64,000 nucleotides of DNA from positions 310,001 through 374,000 of the forward strand of contig JAUJOZ010000001.1 in assembly GCA_030447415.1 (NCBI GenBank), read 5' to 3'. This stretch comes from Thermomicrobiales bacterium (GTDB taxonomy: Bacteria; Chloroflexota; Chloroflexia; Thermomicrobiales; UBA6265). How positions within the stretch are numbered: the stretch's first letter is position 1; each line of letters opens with the position of its first letter. The notes beneath the pieces are model-generated. The model saw nothing but the letters and a program-made list of their open reading frames with translations, was not told the DNA's origin and made no database searches. This document shows positions 1-9,965 of the stretch, piece by piece. The translations under genes and the position numbers were made by a program.

Positions 1-110
1 CGAGCAGCCTCAACGTCGCGCTTCGCCAGACGGCCGGGCTGCACCCTCGCTTCGGCACTCTCCTTACCGCCGGGGTGGTCGGTGGAACCATCCTCGACCG
101 GTGGGAATGA
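1..110 (+). CDS. C-terminal end of an unidentified membrane-like protein (partial)
   Basis: The window opens inside a reading frame that ends with TGA at 108-110. The 35 visible residues end in LLTAGVVGGTILDRWE, a small hydrophobic Gly/Val-rich stretch followed by a charged tail, as at the end of a last membrane helix. The family cannot be named from so little. The frame overlaps the extreme 5' end of the following phosphoesterase frame if that gene starts at its GTG at 82, but not if it starts at the better ATG at 157. Confidence 0.45.
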   Translation, partial: SSLNVALRQTAGLHPRFGTLLTAGVVGGTILDRWE

Positions 111-156
111 GCAGCCCGCTCACAGTCACGGGCCAGGATCCACGGAGACGGGCGGC

Positions 157-1023
157 ATGAGCCGGCGTCCCTTCCTCATTGGCGGCCTCCTCGGCGGCGT
201 CGCCGGTCTCGGACTGAGCGGCGCGGCCGCCGCCTACGAAGCGCGCTACGTTAACCCGTACGAGCCTCGGCTCGAGCGTGTGGAGTTGACGCTACCGCCG
301 GGTCACGAAGGGCTGGCCGGCCTGCGCATCGGCTTCTTGAGCGACACCCACGTTGGGCCGTTCATCTCGCCGGACGACCTCGCCCGGGCCACCGCCCTCC
401 TCCTGTCGCAGCAGCCCGACGTGGTGCTCCTCGGCGGCGACTACATCGCCGAGTCGCCACGCTACGCCGGTCCAGCCGCGGAAGTCCTGGGAGACCTGGC
501 TCGTGCCGCCCCACTCGGCGGCTTCGCGGTGCTCGGCAACCACGATTTCACCGCCGGCAGCGGCGCCAAAGTGACGGAGGCACTCGAGCGGGCCGGCATT
601 CCCGTCCTCCGAAATGCGGCCGGCACCGTGAGGTTCAATGGTGACGCGCTCTGGGTCGCGGGCGTCGACGAGGCGCTCATCGCCGGCCCGAACCCAGCCG
701 TGACCTTCGCTGCAATTCCCCAGGGGGCGGCGGTCGTTGCGCTCTGGCATGAACCCGATTGGGCGGAACGCACCGCCCGCCTCGGCGCGTTCGCCCAACT
801 GTCCGGCCACTCCCACGGCGGTCAGGTCCGCCTTCCGGGTCTCGGGCCGGTCGGACTCCCACCGGGCGGGCGACGGTATGTCACCGGTCTGAACCAGGCC
901 GCCGGTATGCCTGTCTATGTCACGCGCGGGGTCGGCGTCTACCGACCGCCGATTCGGCTCAACTGTCCGCCGGAGGTCACCCTAATCACGCTCGCTCCCC
1001 GTCGGTACCCGATGCACGAGTGA
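157..1023 (+). CDS. Metallophosphoesterase with Tat-type signal (YaeI-like)
   Basis: This is a 288-residue calcineurin-like phosphoesterase, probably exported and hydrolysing phosphate esters outside the membrane. All metal-site motifs are present: SDTH (Asp63, His65), LGGD (Asp95), GNHD (near 127-130) and GHSHGGQ near the C-terminus. The ATG at 157 is preferred because it starts with SRRPFLIGGLLGG, a twin-arginine signal followed by a hydrophobic stretch. A GTG at 82 would add 25 residues but overlaps the upstream gene. The YaeI-like subgroup acts on lipid-linked substrates in some bacteria; the substrate here is unknown. A terminator hairpin begins at the base after the stop. Confidence 0.85.
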   Translation: MSRRPFLIGGLLGGVAGLGLSGAAAAYEARYVNPYEPRLERVELTLPPGHEGLAGLRIGFLSDTHVGPFISPDDLARATALLLSQQPDVVLLGGDYIAESPRYAGPAAEVLGDLARAAPLGGFAVLGNHDFTAGSGAKVTEALERAGIPVLRNAAGTVRFNGDALWVAGVDEALIAGPNPAVTFAAIPQGAAVVALWHEPDWAERTARLGAFAQLSGHSHGGQVRLPGLGPVGLPPGGRRYVTGLNQAAGMPVYVTRGVGVYRPPIRLNCPPEVTLITLAPRRYPMHE

Positions 1024-1050
1024 GGGGGGCGGCCCGCTGGACCGCCCCCC
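1024..1050 (+). terminator. Hairpin terminator after the phosphoesterase
   Basis: A perfect 9-bp stem, GGGGGGCGG (1024-1032) with CCGCCCCCC (1042-1050), has a 9-nt loop, begins directly after the TGA and is followed by TT. It should end the phosphoesterase transcript. Confidence 0.65.
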
Positions 1051-1072
1051 TTACCCGAGTGATGCTTGGTTT

Positions 1073-1106
1073 GCCGCCCGCGGACCGTGTCGATGCCGCG
1101 GGCGGC
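1073..1106. terminator. Hairpin between convergent genes
   Basis: GCCGCCCGCGG (1073-1083) pairs with CCGCGGGCGGC (1096-1106), an 11-bp stem with a 12-nt loop. It lies just past the stop of the leftward gene ending at 1119. There is no T-run on either side, so this may be a stabilising or Rho-assisted hairpin rather than an intrinsic terminator. Confidence 0.4.
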
Positions 1107-1118
1107 CTCTATCCGGGC

Positions 1119-4043
1119 CTAGCTCCCTCCGTCGCCACCAGTCCCGGAGCGGCGGTAGAAGAAGAGGTCGAGCGACCGCGGGTCGGTGGCGCAGTACCGG
1201 TCGATCTGCTCCTGGTCGTCCGGCGCGAACAGCGTCACCCAGCCGTTGGTTGTCGTGCCCTGAGGTGTCCACAGCGCCACCAGCACGTATTGCTGGCCGC
1301 CGCCGAGGACCAAGTCGGGGTTGACCTCGGCCGCTTCCGCCGCGGCGCGTAGCTCATCGGTCGGACCCACGACGTCGCCGCCGGCGATCACATACTCGGC
1401 GATGACGTCGCCTTCCACCTTGACGGCGAAGATGCGGTCGGGGTCCGTCGCCTGTGGGTCCTCGGCGTAGACGATGACCGTGATGCTGCTGTAGATGGAG
1501 CGCTTCCAGGTCGTCTCGACGACGTAGTTGACGTTGTTCGCGGAGATGACCTGCGGGTTGCCGGTCACGGTGAACGTCACGTTGAAGGAGGTCGCCGCGG
1601 TGAAGCGGTAGTAGACGGTGGCCGTGGTTCGGAAGCGCAGGTAAAGGACCTCAGCCCCCTGCTCCTGGTTCGACTGGACCGCCTCGAACGGACCGACGCA
1701 GCCGATGCGCGTGAACTGAACGTCGTCGGCCGGCTCCACCTGCTCGGCGAAGCTGTACGCGACGCCGGACAATTGGATCCGCTCCGGCAGCCGCTCCGGC
1801 AGCCCGTCATCATCCAGCGCGCCGGGATCACCCGGGCATTGGGCAGGCCCGGTCGCCGGCGGCGACGGGCGCAGGCCGGCCGTGACCGTAATGTTTGGCG
1901 CCGGGGCCGGGGACGCACCGGTGACGATGACCGGCCGAACGTTCGGCAGCGGCGTCGGGGATGCGGGCGGGCGCGGACTCGCCGTCGGCTGCGCGGTGGG
2001 CGCCGCCGTCGGCTGCGCGGTCGGCTGCGCCGTGGGAGCGGCGGTCGGCGCGGGCGTCGCCGACGCGGTCGGCGCCGGGGTTGGGCTCGGCGTGGGAGCC
2101 GGTGTCGGACTAGGTGTCGGCGCCGGTGTGGGAGAAGGCGTCGGGATTGGAGTCGGCGCGGGAGTGGGACTCGGCGTCGGTGCCGGCGTCGGGGATGGGC
2201 TCGGCGTCGGCGTAGGCGACGGAGTCGGTTCGGGAGTCGGCGACGGCTCTGGCGTGTTGGTCGGTGGCACCGCCGTCTCGACCGGTGGCTCTGCCCCGAC
2301 GGCGGTGAACCGGAGGTATTGCTGCCCGACAAGGGCGTAACACTCGTCGTACGGCGCCTCGGCTTGCGTCGACAGGAGCAGGAACGCTCCACCGCACCCG
2401 ATCCGGGCGAGACCCGCCGTATCGATATCTTCCGCCACCTCGGCGAACTCGAACTCCTGGCCCGCGAAGGTGAGCTCCTCCAGGGCGGACGGCAGGCCTT
2501 GCTCGTCGAGAAGCACGTACCGGTGCAGATCCTGGCCCGCCAGGAAGATTTCCGAGAACGGCTGGTCTGTGCCGGCAACGAGTATCTGCCGGCCGTCCTC
2601 CGTCGTCGGGACCTGGCCGAGCGCAGATTGAGTAAGGGTTTGCAGCGCCTCCACGCTCAAATCGGTCTCGACGTTGGCGAACGCATACCGGACCTGGCCG
2701 CCGCCCGTGTTCAGGTCGAGCACCCCGCCGACCGCCTCGGCGGCGCAGGGGTTGTCCACCGACGCGGTGCCGTCGACGACCGGAATCTCCGGGAAGTAGC
2801 GGCCCTGGCCAGCGACGCCCGGCGCGGTGGCGTAGACCAAGGCGAACGGCGCCTCCTCGCTGGAAGCGTAGATCGTCAGTGCCTCGACCTGGGTGACCTC
2901 GACGTCCAACTCGACCAGGACTGTCACGTCGATCGAAACCTGCCGATCGAAGAGGTACCGCGCGTCGCCGAGCTCCAGCTCCTGAGGGAGTTCCTGCGGG
3001 CGATCTGGGGCGACAATCTCGCCGGCCGGGGTGTCGGTTGTCCCAGCCTCAGCGGTCTCCTCGTCGTCGGCCTCCGCTTCCGCGGTTTCCGCGCCCGCCG
3101 GAGTCTCGGCCACCACCGCGGTCTCCTCGGCCTGGGTCGTTTCCTCAGCCTCCGCGGTTTCCTGCGCCGTGCCGGCCTGGACGTTCCCGCCCTCCGCGTC
3201 GCCGCCCGCAGCGCCCGGGACCTCAGGCGCGTCCCCGCTCGCGGTGAACTGGAGGACCTGGTTGCCGACGACGGCGAAACAGTCGTCGAACGGCGCGTCG
3301 GGCGCCGGAGCGAAGAGCGGGAAGGGCCCCGCGCACCCGATGCGCGAGAGCGACGCCGGATCGACGTCACCGGTGACGTTGGCGGCAAAGCCGAACTGTT
3401 GGTCGCCGAAGGCGAGATCGCTCAGAAGGTCTGGAACGCCGTCTTCGTCAACCAGGACGAAGCGTTGCAGCTCACCGGCGACGATGAAGATCTCGGGGAA
3501 CGGCTGCTCCGCGGTCTCGACCAGGAGTGGCTGCCCATCGCCCGTCGTCGGGATCTGGCCCAGCGCCTCTTGGGTCAAGCCTTCGAGCGTCTCCTGGGAC
3601 AGGTCTGGCTCGGGCCCGGCCGCGGCGTAGGTCGTCGTCGTGCCGCTGACCGTCAGGTCGAATTGCGGGTTAGCCGCGGCCTCGGCGGCGCATTGGTCGT
3701 CGGTTGGCTGCTCGGCCAGATAGCGCCCGAGACCCTCGGTGCGCGGCGGCGCCGAGACGTAGACCCGATCGAAGGGGCCGGCGTCCGACTCGGCATAAAT
3801 CTGGATCGCGTTCTCTTGGGCGATCTCGGTCAGGTCCTGCCGGCGGATGTCGACGAGGCGATCAAAGAAGAATCGCTGCTCTCCTACCTGGATTTGCGGC
3901 GGGTACTCCTGAGGGCGCCCGCGGCCAGGTCCCCCCTGCTGCGCCTGCACGGCGGCCGGAGCGATGACCACCGACGACAAGGCCAGTGCGCCCAACAGGG
4001 CCAGGACCGCGAGGAGGTGGAGTGCTCGGTACCGCTCGGCCAT
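1119..4043 (-). CDS. Secreted three-repeat protein with Pro-Thr linker
   Basis: This 974-residue protein of unknown function has a signal peptide ([21 protein letters not shown], then cleavage after VQA). The ATG at 4043 is preceded by GAGGAAG at good spacing, so longer readings are unlikely. Two homologous modules of about 270 residues follow. Each has a strand-rich segment with Y-A-x-S/D-x-A-P-F, a GRY motif, an IL/LLV-x-T-x-QPF-x-EIF motif, and ends in a Cys-containing IGC-x-G-x-F segment. A linker of roughly 90 residues, almost all Pro, Thr, Ser and Ala (reading PTPSPTP and PTAAPT), joins a third, diverged module and a unique C-terminal domain with a predicted beta character. It is probably anchored outside the cell; ligand or partner unknown. 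No homologue was recognised. Confidence 0.75.
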   Translation of the reverse strand: MAERYRALHLLAVLALLGALALSSVVIAPAAVQAQQGGPGRGRPQEYPPQIQVGEQRFFFDRLVDIRRQDLTEIAQENAIQIYAESDAGPFDRVYVSAPPRTEGLGRYLAEQPTDDQCAAEAAANPQFDLTVSGTTTTYAAAGPEPDLSQETLEGLTQEALGQIPTTGDGQPLLVETAEQPFPEIFIVAGELQRFVLVDEDGVPDLLSDLAFGDQQFGFAANVTGDVDPASLSRIGCAGPFPLFAPAPDAPFDDCFAVVGNQVLQFTASGDAPEVPGAAGGDAEGGNVQAGTAQETAEAEETTQAEETAVVAETPAGAETAEAEADDEETAEAGTTDTPAGEIVAPDRPQELPQELELGDARYLFDRQVSIDVTVLVELDVEVTQVEALTIYASSEEAPFALVYATAPGVAGQGRYFPEIPVVDGTASVDNPCAAEAVGGVLDLNTGGGQVRYAFANVETDLSVEALQTLTQSALGQVPTTEDGRQILVAGTDQPFSEIFLAGQDLHRYVLLDEQGLPSALEELTFAGQEFEFAEVAEDIDTAGLARIGCGGAFLLLSTQAEAPYDECYALVGQQYLRFTAVGAEPPVETAVPPTNTPEPSPTPEPTPSPTPTPSPSPTPAPTPSPTPAPTPIPTPSPTPAPTPSPTPAPTPSPTPAPTASATPAPTAAPTAQPTAQPTAAPTAQPTASPRPPASPTPLPNVRPVIVTGASPAPAPNITVTAGLRPSPPATGPAQCPGDPGALDDDGLPERLPERIQLSGVAYSFAEQVEPADDVQFTRIGCVGPFEAVQSNQEQGAEVLYLRFRTTATVYYRFTAATSFNVTFTVTGNPQVISANNVNYVVETTWKRSIYSSITVIVYAEDPQATDPDRIFAVKVEGDVIAEYVIAGGDVVGPTDELRAAAEAAEVNPDLVLGGGQQYVLVALWTPQGTTTNGWVTLFAPDDQEQIDRYCATDPRSLDLFFYRRSGTGGDGGS

Positions 4044-4466
4044 CGTCTCTTCTTCCTCTCTCACCCGGAAGGTCGGAACGGGTCCCGCGGGTTCGCGCTT
4101 TCGCGCCCATCCGCCGGGCGATCCACCCGGCGAGCCACGACCAACACGAGGAGCGCCAACCACGGGCGCTTTGGGCGCGGCCGAGATGCGCACAATCTGC
4201 GCCAGCGCCGACGCGTCGTCAACGCCTTGGCGGCGGCCTCCGCTCGGACGTGCCGCTAGGCCATGGTGCTACGGGTTGCGCGTGCCACGCACCCGTGACG
4301 CAAGCAGTCTCCGACCGAGGGCGCCGGCCGTCGATTTGGGAAACGGGAGGATGGCGCGGCATGGACTATGCGGCTGGGCGCCTCGGAGTCGGGCTTAGCG
4401 TCGGTCGGGTCCGGCGTCCCCGTGAGCCAACATCGTTGGCGCGAATACGCAAGGCGGAAGGGGCGG

Positions 4467-5675
4467 ATGATGCGGTCATCGGCACGATCTCTCGGCTGGG
4501 CGCGGCGGTTCATCACCGCGCTGGTCCTCCTTTCCTTGATGGGGACCACCCTTGGCATCATCGGTGGTCGCTTCGCGCGGCCCGCCGCCGCCCAGGACGG
4601 CGCCAACACCGTTAATGTCGAGTTGATCCTCGATCTGTCCGGCTCAATGGGTGCGACATTGCCGGGAACCAACGAAACCCGCATGGACGCCGCAAAGCGC
4701 GTGATGACCGACGTGATCGCCGCGCTGCCGGTGCGGGAGGGCGTGAACGTCGGTTTCCGCATCTACGGCCACGAGGGAAGCAACCGGAACGAGGATCGCG
4801 AGGAAAGCTGCCAGTCCTCTGACCTCGTCGTCCCGATCGAGGGCGTCAACAAGCAGGCGCTTCAGGATCAGGTCAACGCCGCTCGACCGGTCGGCTGGAC
4901 GCCGCTGGCGCTCTCGCTCCAACGTGGCGGTGAGGACTTCGCCGACCGGACCGGTGAAGGCATTTCCAACAACATCGTCATGGTGACGGATGGCGAGGAG
5001 ACGTGCGGCGGCGATCCATGCGCCGTGGCCACCGCGCTGCGGCAGGGGGAAGCCGCGGTCACTACCCACGTCGTCGGTTTCGCGCTGACCCCGGAGCAGC
5101 AGCAGCAGGTCAACTGCATCGCCGAGAACGGCGGTGGACTGAACCTCAGCGCCGCCAATGCGAACGAGCTCAGCGCCCGGCTCTTCACCATCCTTCAAGA
5201 GATCCAGGTGGTCGTGGAGAACGGCTTCCTGGAGATCGAGGAGTTCGGCGGTCTCTTCCCGCGCGCGACGGTCACCGGGCAGCCGCGCGGCGATCAGATC
5301 GAGGGCCAGACCTTCACCTTCACCGATTCGAACCGGATGGAGCTGGCGGTCGGCATCTACACCGTGAGCTGGTCCTACGAGACCGGCGAGCAGAAGACGA
5401 TCACGGTCAACATCGAGGCCGGCAGGACTACGTGGATCCGCGGCTCGCTGTTGAAGTTCCCACAGGGACAGGGCGAGATCTACGAGGTGCGCGACCTCGA
5501 AGGCGTCGCCGTCTGGCGGGCGCCGTTCGAGCAGGGCGACTACGTTTGGGTGCTGCCCGGCATCTACACCATGGAGTTGGTGGAGCGCGTCGGCGATCCA
5601 ATCCTGGTGATGGCGCAGGTCCAGACGCTGCCCGGCACGGCGACTCAGGTGGAGGTCTTCACGGCCGGATCCTAA
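4467..5675 (+). CDS. Secreted von Willebrand factor A domain protein
   Basis: The 402-residue protein has an N-terminal signal (RRFITALVLLSLMGTTLGIIG, then ARPAAAQ). A VWA domain begins with ILDLSGSMG, the DxSxS metal-ion-dependent adhesion site, and later has VTDGEETCGGD, the MIDAS-associated Asp. The rest is predicted beta-rich and resembles PEGA-like or Ig-like modules. ATG 4467 (or the adjacent ATG 4470) follows GGAAGGGG; the frame is open further upstream but without a ribosome site. Extracellular VWA proteins bind protein or matrix ligands through a divalent metal. It diverges from the repeat protein ending at 1119, so the 420 bp between them holds both promoters, though none was clear. 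Confidence 0.8.
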   Translation: MMRSSARSLGWARRFITALVLLSLMGTTLGIIGGRFARPAAAQDGANTVNVELILDLSGSMGATLPGTNETRMDAAKRVMTDVIAALPVREGVNVGFRIYGHEGSNRNEDREESCQSSDLVVPIEGVNKQALQDQVNAARPVGWTPLALSLQRGGEDFADRTGEGISNNIVMVTDGEETCGGDPCAVATALRQGEAAVTTHVVGFALTPEQQQQVNCIAENGGGLNLSAANANELSARLFTILQEIQVVVENGFLEIEEFGGLFPRATVTGQPRGDQIEGQTFTFTDSNRMELAVGIYTVSWSYETGEQKTITVNIEAGRTTWIRGSLLKFPQGQGEIYEVRDLEGVAVWRAPFEQGDYVWVLPGIYTMELVERVGDPILVMAQVQTLPGTATQVEVFTAGS

Positions 5676-5716
5676 CGACCGGGTGACGGTCTCAGTCGTG
5701 CGCCCCAGGTCGAGCC

Positions 5717-6352
5717 GTGCATAGTCGCCCCTCGCCTCTCCCGGGGCGGGGAGGGGGACTCGGGGTAAGCGCGAGCCAGCTGCACCGCAACGGCGGCGTC
5801 TTGGAGCCCCCCGTCGAGAACGAGGGGCCAGGGGCCGGGGCGTGGGAGGACATCCTCCGCCCCGGCCTCGCCGGTGTCTTCGTCGGCTTCAACCCGTCCT
5901 TGCCGGCGTGGCGCACCGGTCACTACTACGCCAACCCCGGCAACCGCTTCTACCGCCTCCTCTTCGAGAGCGGCCTCACGCCGCGGCTCCTCTCGCCCGC
6001 CGAGGACCGCACCCTCCCCGACCACGGCATCGGCGCGACTGACATCCTGCCCGTCGCCTCGGCTCGCGCCGATCAGATCCCCGCTGACCGCTTTCGCGCC
6101 GCTGTGCCCACCCTGCTCGTCAAGTTAGCGGCGAACCGACCCCGCGCCGTCTGCTGCAATGGTATCGGCGTCTACCGCGTACTCTTCGCTCGCGCTCCTG
6201 CGCGGCTCGGGCACCAAACGGATGTCCACCTTGCCGGGAGCGCGGTCTTTGTCGTTCCCTCCACCAGCGGCCTGTGCAACGGCCGCTCGGCTGAACGCCT
6301 CGCGGCCTTCCAGGAGCTCGCCGGCTGGCTGAAACAAGAAGCTCTCGCCTAA
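5717..6352 (+). CDS. Mismatch-specific DNA glycosylase (Mug/TDG family)
   Basis: This enzyme removes uracil or thymine from G:U and G:T mismatches. The N-terminal catalytic motif appears as VFVGFNPSLPAWRTGHYYAN (family GxNPG/S), with PGNRFYRLL and GATDIL typical of Mug. The intercalation loop motif appears as VPSTSGLCN near the C-terminus. The family length is about 170-190 residues; 211 here from GTG 5717 includes an N-terminal tail encoded partly by a GC-rich hairpin at 5738-5756. A TTG at 5801 would give a more typical 183-residue protein and may be the true start. Confidence 0.82.
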   Translation: MHSRPSPLPGRGGGLGVSASQLHRNGGVLEPPVENEGPGAGAWEDILRPGLAGVFVGFNPSLPAWRTGHYYANPGNRFYRLLFESGLTPRLLSPAEDRTLPDHGIGATDILPVASARADQIPADRFRAAVPTLLVKLAANRPRAVCCNGIGVYRVLFARAPARLGHQTDVHLAGSAVFVVPSTSGLCNGRSAERLAAFQELAGWLKQEALA

Positions 6353-6653
6353 CCCCCTCCTCCTCGCGAGAACTGGCCGTGTCCGTGCCCGAAGACCGGC
6401 GGTTCAGCCGGTAGTGCCACACGCGCCATCCGACCAGAGGCCAGTATTGCCAGACCTCAAACCGTCCCGTTCCTGACACCGTCTTTCCGCCGGAGAGCAT
6501 CACGTCGGCTTCGGATCGCCTCCCCCGCCGGACCAATACAGCGCCATCGGCAGCGCTTCCCGCGGATTCTTCCCGTTCCGGCGGCCCGCTCCGTGCGAGA
6601 GGCGCGTGCGGCAAAAGGGAACGGCAGCAGTCGTAAGGATCGGAGGACGGCGG
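6353..6653. other. Intergenic stretch, nothing identified
   Basis: About 300 bp lie between the glycosylase stop and the Gfo/Idh start. One leftward frame reads WQYWPLVGWRVWHY, which looks protein-like, but it has no start, no ribosome site and no family that could be named. It may be debris of an older gene. Confidence 0.4.
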
Positions 6654-7772
6654 GTGACTTCGCACGGGCAGCTTCGGATCGGCGTCATTGGGTGCGGAGC
6701 CGGGGTGTTCCACCTCGAAGGATACGCGGAGGAGCCGCGGGCGAAGGTCATCGCCCTGGCCGGGCTCGATACCGACCGCTGCCAGGAGCTCGCGAAACGC
6801 TTCGACGTTCCCCACGTGTACGGCGACTACACCGAGTTGCTCGCCCACGGCGAGATCCAGGCGGTGAGCATCGCCGCCCCGAATCACCTCCATCTGCCGA
6901 TGACGCTTGCCGCGCTCGAGGCGGGAAAGCACGTCCTCGTCGAGAAACCGCTGGCTCGCTCAGTTGCCGAGGGCGAGCAGATGGTCGAGGCCGCGCGGCG
7001 GGCCGGGCTCGTACTGGCCATCGCGTTCAACCGACGCAGCCGCCACGACGTCTACCTACTCCAGAAGCATGTGCGACGCGGCGCGCTCGGCCGCATCTAC
7101 TACGCGAAGGCGTTCTGGATGCGCCGGTCCGGTATCCCCGGCCTGGGGAGTTGGTTCACCTCCAAGGAGAAGGCCGGCGGCGGTCCGCTGATCGACCTCG
7201 GCGTTCATGTCCTGGACATGGCGCTCTGGTGCATGGGCAATCCTCGCGTCAGCGCCGTGAGCGCCGCGACGTATGCCGAGCTGGGACCGCAGGGCAAGGG
7301 CCAGTGGCAGGGCGGCCGCTTCCGCGTCAACCCCGGCGTTCCCTACGAGGTGGAGGACCTGGCAGCTGCATTCCTCCGAATGGAAGATGGTGCCACCATG
7401 CACCTCGAAACGTCGTGGGCCGGCTACACCGGCCACACCGACGAGTTCGGCCTCTCCCTCCTGGGCAGCCAGGGCGGCGCCGAGATCCACGTCAAGGACT
7501 ACGCTCAAACCGGCACGCTCCGCTTGTTCGGCGAGGTCGAGGGCGTTCCCAGCGACTGCATGCCCCGCCTCGAAAAGCGGCACGGCCATGGCGAGATCAT
7601 CCACCGCTTCGTCGACAGCATCCTGGATGGCAAGCCGGCGGACCCCAGCGGCGAGGAAGGACTCGACCGCGTCCGCTTGATCGAGGCCATCTACCGCTCG
7701 GCCGAGCTCGGCCGGGAGGTCAAGGTCGAGGATTCGAGTAGCCGAGCAACCGAGGAGCAACCGGTGTCGTAG
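6654..7772 (+). CDS. Gfo/Idh/MocA family oxidoreductase
   Basis: The 372-residue NAD(P)-dependent oxidoreductase acts on sugars, inositols or related polyols. The Rossmann motif GVIGCGAG lies at the N-terminus. The EKPLA motif (VEKPLARS) is the family hallmark, its Lys contacting nicotinamide and substrate. [18 protein letters not shown] carries the second catalytic-region signature with the Asp and His of the family. GTG 6654 follows GGAGG at 8 nt, which excludes the longer open frame. ThuA and an amine-type FAD oxidase follow on the same strand, a common partnership in catabolic islands of soil bacteria. Substrate unknown. Confidence 0.88.
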   Translation: MTSHGQLRIGVIGCGAGVFHLEGYAEEPRAKVIALAGLDTDRCQELAKRFDVPHVYGDYTELLAHGEIQAVSIAAPNHLHLPMTLAALEAGKHVLVEKPLARSVAEGEQMVEAARRAGLVLAIAFNRRSRHDVYLLQKHVRRGALGRIYYAKAFWMRRSGIPGLGSWFTSKEKAGGGPLIDLGVHVLDMALWCMGNPRVSAVSAATYAELGPQGKGQWQGGRFRVNPGVPYEVEDLAAAFLRMEDGATMHLETSWAGYTGHTDEFGLSLLGSQGGAEIHVKDYAQTGTLRLFGEVEGVPSDCMPRLEKRHGHGEIIHRFVDSILDGKPADPSGEEGLDRVRLIEAIYRSAELGREVKVEDSSSRATEEQPVS

Positions 7773-7902
7773 AGACTGGCGGTCTCCCTCCTCGCCGCCA
7801 ATGTATGGGGCGACCTGGAGCGACGATCGACGAACCGTCCATCGCGCCTCCCGCGCGATATTGAGCTCGCCGCGCATCCGCCCGCCACTGAAGGAGCCAC
7901 GT

Positions 7903-8628
7903 ATGCCCGCCTCCATCAACGTCACGGTCTGGAACGAGTACCGGCACGAGCGAGAAGATGCGCGCTTCGCCCGTGTCTACCCGGAAGGCATCCACGAGGC
8001 CATCGCCGCCGGACTGCGGGAGTGCGACGACCTCGCGGTACGCACGGCTACCCTAGACGAGCCTGAGCACGGCCTCACTGCCGACGCCCTCGCGACGACG
8101 GACGTGCTCACTTGGTGGGGTCACAAAGCCCACGCCGAGGTTGCGGACGACGTGGTCGCCCGCATCCAAACCCGTGTGTTGGAGGGGATGGGGCTGGTCG
8201 TCCTCCATTCCGGTCACTTCTCCAAAATCTTCAAGCGGCTGATGGGGACCACGTGCGACCTCAAGTGGCGCGAGGCGAACGGGCGGGAGCGCCTTTGGGT
8301 CGTCGCCCCCGGCCACCCAATCGTCCAGGGCATCGGCGAGTACATCGAGCTCGAACAAGAGGAGATGTACGGCGAACACTTCGACGTCCCACCGCCGGAG
8401 TCCCTCGTCTTCGTCAGTTGGTTCGCCGGCGGCGAGGTCTTCCGCTCCGGCTGCTGCTACACTCGTGGCGCCGGCAAGATCTTCTACTTCCGACCCGGTC
8501 ACGAGTCGCACCCGACCTATTTTCATCCCGAGATCCGCCGCGTCATCGCCAACGGTGTCCGCTGGGCTGCCCCCGTCGCCGGGCCTCAGCGCGTCTTCGG
8601 CAACGTCAGACCTCTCGAGGCTATCTGA
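7903..8628 (+). CDS. ThuA domain protein
   Basis: The protein has 241 residues. ThuA-like proteins have a class I glutamine amidotransferase-like fold without the glutaminase triad and often sit beside Gfo/Idh/MocA genes, as here. Visible family segments are [33 protein letters not shown] and [22 protein letters not shown] 7903 follows AAGGAG at ideal spacing. It is probably cotranscribed with the oxidoreductase ending 130 bp upstream and may act on the same carbohydrate. The biochemical role of the family is poorly known. Confidence 0.85.
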   Translation: MPASINVTVWNEYRHEREDARFARVYPEGIHEAIAAGLRECDDLAVRTATLDEPEHGLTADALATTDVLTWWGHKAHAEVADDVVARIQTRVLEGMGLVVLHSGHFSKIFKRLMGTTCDLKWREANGRERLWVVAPGHPIVQGIGEYIELEQEEMYGEHFDVPPPESLVFVSWFAGGEVFRSGCCYTRGAGKIFYFRPGHESHPTYFHPEIRRVIANGVRWAAPVAGPQRVFGNVRPLEAI

Positions 8629-8767
8629 CAGAACTGAGAAGTCCACAAGAGACGGAGCTGGGGCACATCTTGGCGCGCCGCCCTCGCCGCTTAGACACCT
8701 CGGCGACCAGAGACCGTACAATTTGCTCGACTCCTCGTCCCATTGACTCATCGTCCGCGAGGCATGC

Positions 8768-9964
8768 GTGAACCGCACCTACGACGTCATCGTCCTCGGC
8801 GCTGGCACCATGGGGACCGCGACGGCGTGGGCGCTGGCCAAGCGGGACGTCAGGGCAGTCGTCCTCGAGCAGTACGCGCACGTCCACTCGTTGGGCAGCC
8901 ATGGTGGCCAGACGAGGGTCATTCGTCACGCCTACGCCGAGGGCGAGGATTACGTCCCGGTCGTGCGCCGCGCCGACGAGCTGTGGCTGGCGCTCGAGGA
9001 GGAGAGCGGGCAGCGCCTTCTCGTCCGCACCGGAGGCCTCGATCTGGCCGCCCCTGGGCACGGGTACGCCCGGGCCGCACGCCACAGCGCCGAAGCTCAC
9101 GGCGTGCCGCACGAGTGGCTGGACCCCGCGGAGGTCCGCCGCCGCTGGCCCGTTTGGCGCGTCCCCGACGATTGGGACGCGTGCTTCAACCCGACGACCG
9201 GCTACCTCCTGGTCGATCCCGCGCTGCGCGCGCTCGCGGACGCCGCGCGCCGTCGCGGCGTCGTGGTGCAGGAGGAGGAGCCGGTCCTGGCCTGGCACGC
9301 CACCGGGTCCGGCGTCAGTGTCCGAACCGGTCAGGGCACCTACGAGGCCGACCGGCTGGTCGTCACTACCGGCGCTTGGGCGGGCGACCTGCTGGCCGCC
9401 GTGGGGATACCGCTGACCGTGCTCCGCAAGACGCTGTGGTGGCTCGCGGTGGAGCAGGCAGACGCGTTTCTTCCCGACCGCTTTCCGGTCTTCATTACCG
9501 AGTCCGACATGGGTTCGATCTACGGCTTCCCCATCCACGGCGAGGGCGGCCTGAAGCTGGCCGACCACTACGGGGGCGAGGTTACCACCCCGGCCGCCGT
9601 CGACCGAACCACGTGCGACGACGAGAAGCGGGCGGTCGTCCCGTTCGCCCAACGGATGCTGAGGGGCATCACCGACCGGGTCCGCGCCTCGACTGTCTGC
9701 CTCTACGAAATGACTCCGGACCATGACTTCGTCGTCGATCGTCACCCCACGTCGCCCCGCGTCGTCGTCGGCGCCGGCTTCTCTGGGCACGGCTTCAAGT
9801 TCGCCACCGCCATCGGCGAGCACCTAGCCGACCTCGCCCTCGATGCGGACGTCCAGCCCTACCCTCGCTTCGCGTTCGGGCGGTTCGGCGCGGGCAATGT
9901 CACGCCCTTCAGACCGGAGCCCGACGCCGAGGGCGGTCGCTACCGAACGGTTGTTGCCGAGTAG
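8768..9964 (+). CDS. Monomeric sarcosine oxidase / N-methyl amino acid oxidase-like FAD enzyme
   Basis: The 398-residue DAO-family flavoenzyme has the dinucleotide fold VIVLGAGTMGTATAW at the N-terminus and the MSOX-type segment GSHGGQTRVIRHAY, whose Arg and His lie at the flavin. The C-terminal FAD motif is VVVGAGFSGHGFKFATAIGE. Such enzymes oxidise secondary amines such as sarcosine or N-methyl-tryptophan, releasing hydrogen peroxide. The covalent-flavin Cys common in MSOX was not located with certainty. GTG 8768 follows GAGG. The next gene begins two bases after its stop, indicating coupling. Confidence 0.85.
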   Translation: MNRTYDVIVLGAGTMGTATAWALAKRDVRAVVLEQYAHVHSLGSHGGQTRVIRHAYAEGEDYVPVVRRADELWLALEEESGQRLLVRTGGLDLAAPGHGYARAARHSAEAHGVPHEWLDPAEVRRRWPVWRVPDDWDACFNPTTGYLLVDPALRALADAARRRGVVVQEEEPVLAWHATGSGVSVRTGQGTYEADRLVVTTGAWAGDLLAAVGIPLTVLRKTLWWLAVEQADAFLPDRFPVFITESDMGSIYGFPIHGEGGLKLADHYGGEVTTPAAVDRTTCDDEKRAVVPFAQRMLRGITDRVRASTVCLYEMTPDHDFVVDRHPTSPRVVVGAGFSGHGFKFATAIGEHLADLALDADVQPYPRFAFGRFGAGNVTPFRPEPDAEGGRYRTVVAE

Positions 9965-9965
9965 T

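Noticed and set aside
1880..2340. Periodic short repeats of about 12-24 bp, looking like a CRISPR or minisatellite
   Set aside because: They encode the Pro-Thr-Ser-Ala linker of the secreted protein on the minus strand; the period follows codons and there are no spacers.
1773..4259. Very long open frame on the plus strand, opposite the secreted repeat protein
   Set aside because: Arg-rich translation with no motif, no ribosome site, and full overlap with a gene that has a signal peptide and internal repeats. High GC leaves antisense frames open.
6420..6600. Leftward protein-like frame containing WQYWPLVGWRVWHY
   Set aside because: No start, ribosome site or recognised family; lies opposite an intergenic region.
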